From an uncultured Agromyces sp. (GTDB taxonomy: Bacteria; Actinomycetota; Actinomycetes; Actinomycetales; Microbacteriaceae): a stretch of 64,000 nt of DNA. The DNA is taken from contig CAJXGN010000006.1 in the NCBI GenBank assembly GCA_913053875.1, forward strand, positions 170,482 through 234,481. The letters are read 5' to 3'. A program made the position numbers and the translations under genes. The notes below the pieces were generated by a model, which made no database searches, had not been told where the DNA came from, and saw only the letters and a list, made by a program, of their open reading frames with translations. Below, piece by piece: positions 59,700 to 64,000 of the stretch (position 1 is its first letter; each line of letters begins with the position of its first letter).

Positions 59700-60695
59700 T
59701 CAGTCCGTATCCGAATCGTTCCCATCGTCGTAACGCGCGAGTCCCGCCGTGGCCCACTCGCGCACGGCTCGGCGGGCGTCCTCGGGCGCGAGCACCGTGA
59801 TCAGGCCCGGCAGCCCCGCCACGAGCCGCTTGAGGCCGTGGAAGTGGGCGACGCGGATCGACGCCCGGACGCGCTCGGCGCCGGATGCGACACGGTCGAC
59901 GTCGACCAGGTAGTCGCCGAGCAGCGGCAGCGCGCTCACCGCGACGTCGACCGTGATCACGAGGTCGTCGTCGCTGCCCTGGAACAGCTGGTCGGGCAGG
60001 GCGACGTCGCTCGCGCGGAACGCGATGGGTTCGTCGGTGACGACGAGTCCGCTCATGCGGTCGATGCGGAACGTGCGCACCGCCTCGCGCAGGTGGCACC
60101 AGCCGCGCACGTACCAGTCGACGTCGGAGGACTCGATGCGGAGCGGATCGACGCGGCGTCGCTCGCGGTCGCCGCGCGCATTCAGGTAGTCGAACTCGAT
60201 CTGCCGCTCGGATGCCACCGCGTCGCGCACCAGCGTGAGCGCGGCATCCGTGTCGCCACCGGCCACCGCGACCGAGCTCGGCGTCGACGACGCGCCGCGC
60301 GCGAGCTTGGCCATGAGCGAGCCGATGCGCTCGCGGTCGAGGTTCTCCGGCACGGCGGACAGGTACTGCAGCCCCGCGATCAACGCGGCCGCCTCGCGAG
60401 CGGAGAAGCGCGGCGAGTCGTCGATCGCGACCTGCTGCACGATCACGATGCGGTCGTGGTCGAGGAACTCGTCCCACGAGATGTCGAAGAGGTCGCCGTG
60501 CTGGTACGAGTGCGTGTCGCCGGGAACGCCGGACACCGCGATCAGTCGCACCGCCTGACGGATCGACTCCTCGTCGACCGCGAAGTGCTCGGCCGCCTCG
60601 GCGACGCTCACCCGGCCGTGGTCGAGCAGGTACGGCACGAGCGACAGCAGGAACGCGAGCTTGTCCTGCGCCTTCAAGGGCTGCGGCTTGGCCAT
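59700..60695 (-). CDS. pafC: WYL-domain transcriptional activator PafC
   Basis: A 331-residue regulator. A winged helix (VSVAEAAEHFAVDEESIRQAVRL) precedes a WYL domain (IEFDYLNARGDRERRRVDPLRIESSDVDWYVRGWCH). PafBC controls the DNA-damage response of actinobacteria independently of LexA. Its partner pafB should lie immediately upstream; its stop overlaps the pafC ATG by one base, but only the last ~42 codons of pafB survive before the sequence changes source. Confidence 0.9.
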   Translation of the reverse strand: MAKPQPLKAQDKLAFLLSLVPYLLDHGRVSVAEAAEHFAVDEESIRQAVRLIAVSGVPGDTHSYQHGDLFDISWDEFLDHDRIVIVQQVAIDDSPRFSAREAAALIAGLQYLSAVPENLDRERIGSLMAKLARGASSTPSSVAVAGGDTDAALTLVRDAVASERQIEFDYLNARGDRERRRVDPLRIESSDVDWYVRGWCHLREAVRTFRIDRMSGLVVTDEPIAFRASDVALPDQLFQGSDDDLVITVDVAVSALPLLGDYLVDVDRVASGAERVRASIRVAHFHGLKRLVAGLPGLITVLAPEDARRAVREWATAGLARYDDGNDSDTD

Positions 60696-60820
60696 CAGGT
60701 GCCTTCCTCGGCATGGGCGGATGCCACGCGCTCGAGGCGCGTGCGCACGCCCTCGGCGAGGGCCTCGGGCGAGACGACCCGCACCTCGGGGCCGAACGCG
60801 GCCAGCTCGTCGGCGACGAT
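60695..60820 (-). pseudogene. pafB: Remnant 3' end of pafB
   Basis: The last ~42 codons, EIVADELAAFGPEVRVVSPEAL and onwards, read as the C-terminal end of a PafB WYL-family regulator and overlap pafC exactly as pafB does in other actinobacteria. Everything 5' of about 60,820 belongs to an unrelated protein. The break is in frame. Confidence 0.65.
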
Positions 60821-61219
60821 CTCGGCATCGGTGTAGAACGCCGTGTCGCCCAGCGTGACGCGCAACGGTGAGTCGTCGTAGTCGTAGGTGTAGTCGTTGT
60901 CAGGGAGGTAGCCCTCGTACTGCACCCAGTAGACGCTTCTCAGCGCGCCATCCGGCGTCGTCTCGACGAAAAAATGCTGTTCCGTGTCGGCGACGCCGTA
61001 GAGAACGAACTTCTGGCCGCCGACGTGCCGGAACGCGGGGTCGAACCGGAGTACGAGCGACGGGTCGAGATCGGACACGAGATCGTTGCCGGACACGGTA
61101 CGTGCGAGTCCGGTAAACTCGGGCTCGGTCGTGAAACGACCGCGGTCAGAGTAACACCAGTGCGCGCCGATGACGACGAGCAGCACGACGAGAATGGTGA
61201 CGAGCACGGCCTTTTTCAC
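60695..61219 (-). CDS. Hybrid frame: unknown membrane-anchored protein joined to the PafB C-terminus
   Basis: The frame is 174 residues. Residues 1-22 are a hydrophobic anchor (MKKAVLVTILVVLLVVIGAHW). Residues 23-133 are an unrecognised extracytoplasmic domain rich in aromatic and acidic residues (YWVQYEGYLPDNDYTYDYDD), less GC-rich in codon use. From about residue 133 the sequence becomes PafB. The gene as written is probably an assembly artefact; the N-terminal part is likely a real protein of another bacterium whose own C-terminus is missing. Confidence 0.6.
   Translation of the reverse strand: MKKAVLVTILVVLLVVIGAHWCYSDRGRFTTEPEFTGLARTVSGNDLVSDLDPSLVLRFDPAFRHVGGQKFVLYGVADTEQHFFVETTPDGALRSVYWVQYEGYLPDNDYTYDYDDSPLRVTLGDTAFYTDAEIVADELAAFGPEVRVVSPEALAEGVRTRLERVASAHAEEGT
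60810..60870. other. Boundary between actinobacterial and proteobacterial-looking DNA
   Basis: To the left are pafC and the end of pafB in high-GC actinobacterial context. To the right codon use, gene families and RNA signals change together. No integrase, att-like repeat, tRNA or insertion-sequence end is seen at the joint. The likely cause is a contig misjoin. Confidence 0.65.
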
Positions 61220-61311
61220 GATCGCTCCCCCTGTTCCGACCGGTGCCGGGAGTCACACTATACCGCAGCCGGGACGGCGGCTGTCGCCGCGACAGGTTGT
61301 ACATAGAAAAT

Positions 61312-61342
61312 GGGCGAAGGGGGCATTGCACCCCCTCCGCCC
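61312..61342 (-). terminator. Rho-independent terminator after the slipin gene
   Basis: On the minus strand GGGCGGAGGGGG pairs with CCCCCTTCGCCC (one mismatch) around a 7-nt loop, followed by ATTTTCT. It lies 7 bp beyond the slipin stop. The T-tail form is typical of proteobacteria and unlike the hairpins elsewhere in this window. Confidence 0.75.
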
Positions 61343-61348
61343 GCCGAA

Positions 61349-62488
61349 CTACTGCTTCATGCGAACCAGGTCGTTCAGCACGGAGTCGAGACCGCCGTAG
61401 ACGGAGATGGAACCGATCTTCTCGGTGATCTTCTCCAGCGTCTCGAGCTCCTTGAGACGCAGCGCGACCGCGTTCGTCTCCATCACCTTTGCGGTGTTGA
61501 GCAGGGAACGCGTAGCGTTGGTCTCCTCGCGGCGGCGGATCACGTTGGCCTGAGCGGCCTTCTCGGCCTCCACCACCTTGCCCAGCAGTTCCTTCATGTC
61601 GCCGGGCAGGATGATGTCCTTCACACCCACGGACTTCACCGCGATGCCGATCTCACCGAAGCGCTGCTTCAGGTACTCGGCGACCGTACGGTCGATGACG
61701 CCCTTGTCCTCGAGCAGGGCATCGAGCGTGCGCGTGCCGACGGCGCCGCGCAGACCGAACTGCACTTCCTTGTACAGGTGATCCAGCGGGTCGCGCGTTG
61801 CGCGCACCGCCTTCTCGACGTCGGTCAGCTGGTAGGTTGCCGTCAGGTTGATACGCAGCGACACCTTGTCCTTGGTCAGGATTTCCTGGCCGGAGACCTC
61901 GAGGGTCTGGACACGGGTGTCGAACAGATCAACACCGATACCGCGCTCCACCGCGAAGTACGCGTGGAAGCCCGGCTTCAGCGAACGCACGAGCTCGCCG
62001 TCGACGTACAGGAGGCCGACGTGGCCCTCCGGCACGACGCGCGAGTAAATCGCCTTGTCAGCGATGGCCTTCAGCACCGGATCGGTGCCGGCAACCAGGC
62101 GCTTGGCAAGGCGCTTGTCGACCTCGAGCGTGTCGGCGATCGGGAAGCGCTCCACGCGAATGCGGTGCACGCCCTTCGTGAAGAGCTTGCGCGTCGCCGG
62201 CGCGAGCACCAGCGTCACCTTCTCGTCGTGGAACACGATCGCGATCTCGTCCTTGCCGGTGTCGACGACGTCGAAGTAGCGTGCGACGTCCTCGGCGTAG
62301 CGCTCGACCAGGAAGTCCTGGAGGCGATGCGCCCATACCGGCACGGTGAGGTCGAAACGCTCGACCGTGATGTTGCGCAGGACCGTCACGAAACGGTGCA
62401 CGCCAGGCTCGAGGAACTTGACGAAGTCACCGTCGCGGAACAGGAGTGCGCGTTCGTGCTTACGCACGATGTGCTTAACGTAGAACAT
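61349..62488 (-). CDS. Slipin family SPFH/Band-7 protein
   Basis: A 379-residue SPFH protein without an N-terminal membrane helix. It starts with a beta-rich segment (MFYVKHIVRKHERALLFRDG) and repeats the motif GLLYVDGELVRSLKPGFHAYF, then ATYQLTDVEKAVRAT, LLEDKGVIDRTVAEYLKQRF and a Glu/Ala-rich helix EAEKAAQANVIRRREETNATRS. This is the slipin type found with RtcB-type RNA-repair systems in proteobacteria. The RBS AAGGAGAG precedes the ATG at 62488. A tRNA-like RNA is coded just upstream on the same strand. Confidence 0.88.
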   Translation of the reverse strand: MFYVKHIVRKHERALLFRDGDFVKFLEPGVHRFVTVLRNITVERFDLTVPVWAHRLQDFLVERYAEDVARYFDVVDTGKDEIAIVFHDEKVTLVLAPATRKLFTKGVHRIRVERFPIADTLEVDKRLAKRLVAGTDPVLKAIADKAIYSRVVPEGHVGLLYVDGELVRSLKPGFHAYFAVERGIGVDLFDTRVQTLEVSGQEILTKDKVSLRINLTATYQLTDVEKAVRATRDPLDHLYKEVQFGLRGAVGTRTLDALLEDKGVIDRTVAEYLKQRFGEIGIAVKSVGVKDIILPGDMKELLGKVVEAEKAAQANVIRRREETNATRSLLNTAKVMETNAVALRLKELETLEKITEKIGSISVYGGLDSVLNDLVRMKQ

Positions 62489-62663
62489 GGTTCTCTCCTT
62501 TGCTCCTCGTTGATGAAATGCACCGGCGCGTGCCGTGCGGCACGAACCGATGCGCCTTGAAAAAAGGGGGGGGTGCGGCTGCGGTCACAGCGCGGGCGCG
62601 GACCCGCGGGCGGCCGTCGCCCGGCCACCGTCGACGGGAGGCGCGGACGGCAGCCGCGGTGGT

Positions 62664-62737
62664 GGGGCATGCTCCTGCCCCGGGGGCGGAGTCGAACCGC
62701 AGACTTTCGTCGTACCCGGAATGGCGTTTCAGGCCAT
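62664..62737 (-). ncRNA. Extra tRNA-like modules following the cloverleaf
   Basis: Directly after the cloverleaf the minus strand forms an anticodon-like arm (62737-62721: stem ATGGC/GCCAT, loop CTGAAAC). A 20-nt linker follows, then a T-arm (62700-62686: stem GCGG/CCGC, loop TTCGACT) and a closing hairpin (62681-62664: GGGGCA/TGCCCC). No second D-arm or acceptor 5' strand exists, so this cannot be a normal second tRNA. It is probably part of one composite tRNA-like RNA. Confidence 0.5.
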
Positions 62738-62809
62738 GTGGAAATGCAGGACTTGAACCTGCACTCTACGATCCTGAGTCGTATGCTCTCCCAGTTGAGC
62801 TAATTCCCC
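62738..62809 (-). tRNA. tRNA-like cloverleaf with CAG anticodon loop, upstream of slipin
   Basis: The 72-nt sequence folds as a full class I cloverleaf: acceptor GGGGAAT with ATTTCC (G-A mismatch at the end), D-arm GCTC/GAGC, anticodon arm TACGA/TCGTA with loop CTCAGGA, 4-nt variable loop and T-arm GCAGG/CCTGC with loop TTCAAGT. The anticodon position reads CAG (Leu), but bacterial tRNA-Leu is class II with a long variable arm. No CCA is encoded. It is more likely a tRNA mimic than a translating tRNA. Confidence 0.6.
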
Positions 62810-63243
62810 TTAGTGGGATCTCGTCTCACGGTCGCCGTTCGGTACGCGCGTTGCGATGGTTAGCGTCGGCGCGCCAGCCGGGCATGCAGAACACGGACCG
62901 CTGAACGTGGCCATGAGGACGGACCTCGGTATGACGGCGATGCCGTCAAAGATGGTTGACCGGACGTCTGTCGAACGCCCGGCTTTTCACACAATCCGCA
63001 TTGTCAAAGAACAATGACCGGGCACAAAAAAAACCCCGGTCAGCAATACCAACCAGGGCTCCATTGCTCTGGAAGGTTCAAATCACTTTGAGCCCTCCAG
63101 CTTGTGTGCGGGAAGGCTAATTCATCGCAGCCCCGAAACTCGCAGGCATACGTGTCCGTCGCAGTCGATACGCGCAAAGGTCGTCGCGCCGTTCGTCACC
63201 GCGTGAACAAGCAATGAAAATGATGTGTTGCGTTTTCATAGGG
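62810..63243 (-). other. Structured leader upstream of the tRNA-like RNA
   Basis: There is no convincing gene in this 434-bp stretch. On the minus strand it holds a chain of hairpins: TCAAA-GTGA-TTTGA inside a CTGGAGG/CCTTCCAG stem (about 63,070-63,105), AGCAAT/ATTGCT, TGACCGGG/CCCGGTCA (63015-63042), the boxA hairpin and GACGGC/GCCGTC (62934-62948). It is probably transcribed as RNA from the promoter at 63,250-63,277. Confidence 0.4.
63002..63013 (-). promoter_or_regulatory. boxA-like antitermination element
   Basis: TGTTCTTTGACA on the minus strand matches the proteobacterial rRNA-operon boxA (TGCTCTTTNACA) with one difference. It lies in the leader about 190 nt upstream of the tRNA-like RNA. 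CATTGT/ACAATG around it can pair. Confidence 0.55.
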
Positions 63244-63249
63244 GCGCGC

Positions 63250-63277
63250 ACTCTACTCCTCGAAAAAAATTTGTCAA
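63250..63277 (-). promoter_or_regulatory. Strong sigma-70-type promoter with GC-rich discriminator
   Basis: On the minus strand TTGACA (63277-63272), 16-bp spacer, TAGAGT (63255-63250), then the GC-rich discriminator GCGCGCCCC. An A/T-rich tract fills part of the spacer. A consensus -35 with a GC-rich discriminator is typical of stringently controlled stable-RNA promoters. Confidence 0.6.
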
Positions 63278-63307
63278 CAGAAATCTCTTTCACACGCTTC
63301 CGCTTCG

Positions 63308-63745
63308 TCAATTGGTCGGAATCGTAGACACAGTGACGAAGGTTTCGCCCGAGTCACCGAGCACACCGACCAGCCACGGACTGTACGGCGTCTCGTGCCA
63401 TTGCGCCGACCGTTGATCTTCTCCGGCGTTGACGTCGATCGTCGGTTCGCCGAGCAACTCGACGTAATGCGCAATCGACGTATCGACGGCGCCGTCACTC
63501 TCGAAGACGGCGGCACGCGTGCCGTTGATGTGCCGCAGGTCCATGTACTCGCCCTTGTCATAGGACGGCGGGATGAGTTGCTCCGGAAAATCCGGGGGAA
63601 ATTCCGTGGCTGCGAAACCGGCATCGATCGCGTAGTCATCGTCCGACAAGCTCGCGATCTCTTCGTCGTCCGACGAGCCGCAGGCGGCGAGCGCGAGCAG
63701 CACTGCCGATAACGCCATTCCCCGTGTTCGTTCGAAGGTTTTCAT
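63308..63745 (-). CDS. Small lipoprotein of unknown function
   Basis: A 145-residue lipoprotein. The signal sequence ends in the lipobox LLALAACG, followed by an acidic linker (SSDDEEIASLSDDD). The mature domain has no recognised family (FPEQLIPPSYDKGEYMDL, TSIAHYVELLGEP). The ATG overlaps the stop of the upstream gene by 4 bp (ATGA). Style and composition are proteobacterial. Confidence 0.7.
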   Translation of the reverse strand: MKTFERTRGMALSAVLLALAACGSSDDEEIASLSDDDYAIDAGFAATEFPPDFPEQLIPPSYDKGEYMDLRHINGTRAAVFESDGAVDTSIAHYVELLGEPTIDVNAGEDQRSAQWHETPYSPWLVGVLGDSGETFVTVSTIPTN

Positions 63746-64000
63746 AAGAGTCTCCTTGCCGCTTGCGTGCTGCCGCGCACCTGGTCGACCATGTCACGCG
63801 TGGCGCTGACCGACGGGTCACGCGGCAGGTACACGATGTCGACGGACTGGCCTTCGCTGAATTCGTCGAAGTGTGTCGCCGGCACCCGTCGTTCCTTGCT
63901 GTACTCCGTGCCATCGCGCGTGCGGAACGTGTAGGTCACGAAGTATTCGAATTGGCCCCGTGACATGCGGCGTTTCTCGGTTGCGGAGATCTGTGCCGTC
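63742..64000 (-). CDS. DUF3592-like protein, 3' part
   Basis: The frame is open to the window edge, so the 5' end is missing; about 85 residues are visible. The sequence (SATEKRRMSRGQFEYFVTYTF, then GQSVDIVYLPRDPS) has the beta-strand pattern of DUF3592, an extracytoplasmic OB-like domain usually flanked by membrane helices. It overlaps the lipoprotein gene by 4 bp. Confidence 0.55.
   Translation of the reverse strand, partial: TAQISATEKRRMSRGQFEYFVTYTFRTRDGTEYSKERRVPATHFDEFSEGQSVDIVYLPRDPSVSATRDMVDQVRGSTQAARRLL

Noticed and set aside
62489..62663. Possible gene between slipin and the tRNA-like RNA
   Set aside because: This GC-rich spacer has no conserved frame. It contains an A6G8 tract at 62,560-62,573 (C8T6 on the minus strand) that may end the RNA or mark a weak spot in the assembly.
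62738..62809. Ordinary tRNA-Leu(CAG)
   Set aside because: It lacks the long variable arm of bacterial Leu tRNAs, has a mismatched end pair and no CCA, and is fused to extra arms.
62885..62900. Sigma-54-like promoter (GG and GC at correct spacing) upstream of the tRNA-like RNA
   Set aside because: Only the invariant GG/GC and a few other bases match, while a clear sigma-70-type promoter with boxA lies upstream. It would be worth returning to if an rtcR gene is found nearby.
60695..64000. A natural genomic island in the actinobacterium
   Set aside because: No integrase, att repeat, tRNA target or insertion sequence at the joint, and the break is inside pafB; a chimeric contig is simpler, although not proven.

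Overview
Positions 1 to about 60,815 are high-GC actinobacterial chromosome, most likely Microbacteriaceae (Agromyces or Microbacterium type). The signs are HrdB-type sigA with a Lys/Ala/Thr-rich N-terminus, RbpA, the diheme QcrC/QcrAB-CtaCDEF respiratory genes, a GlnR operator at glnA, MurT/GatD, the pafC-tatA-tatC-helY-lnt-rbpA block, many GTG starts, and promoters whose -10 box sits 6-8 nt before the start codon (leaderless mRNAs). From about 60,815 to 64,000 the base composition, gene content and RNA signals look proteobacterial, probably gammaproteobacterial. The two parts meet inside pafB, in frame, so the window is probably a chimeric contig; a recent insertion is the less likely alternative.

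Layout: 1-3,300 nitrogen control (glnE end, glnA with a four-box GlnR site). 3,300-10,600 lipoate and 2-oxoacid dehydrogenase genes (RDD protein, DUF4191, lipA, lipB, a membrane pseudokinase, sucB, lpdA). 10,800-15,300 PAC2 protein, sigA, murT, gatD. 15,400-20,400 DUF7455, parE, parC. 20,500-24,200 phosphodiesterase, DUF3043, M20 peptidase, erpA. 24,300-33,700 respiratory supercomplex: ctaCDF, an rRNA methyltransferase, qcrBAC, ctaE, then trpD. 33,700-37,800 glycerol/dihydroxyacetone use (glpK, dhaK, dhaL, dhaM). 37,800-47,600 accessory genes: an EamA-SDR fusion, DUF6412/YidC-like pair, a membrane protein with its XRE regulator, a two-component system, an AraC regulator, a Tat-exported protein, a molybdopterin enzyme and a small less GC-rich patch. 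47,700-54,500 lipid and envelope genes (patatin, acyltransferase, HdeD, GAP, SDR, NfeD-SPFH, GDPD) and rbpA. 54,560-60,695 lnt, helY, tatC, tatA, pafC. 60,815-64,000 foreign end: an unknown membrane-anchored protein, a slipin (Band-7/SPFH), a tRNA-like RNA upstream of it with a structured leader, a lipoprotein, and the end of a DUF3592-like gene.

Two systems stand out. First, murT-gatD keeps the MurT ATP site but has lost the GatD nucleophile (Gly93 where Cys is expected), and neither protein contains a cysteine, so the MurT zinc ribbon is missing too. Microbacteriaceae make group B peptidoglycan, in which the D-Glu alpha-carboxyl carries the cross-bridge rather than an amide, so this pair may have been repurposed to attach a bridge amino acid. 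Second, the foreign end carries a Band-7/slipin gene preceded on the same strand by an abnormal tRNA-like RNA, an arrangement described for RNA-repair systems. No CRISPR array, insertion sequence or prophage was seen.
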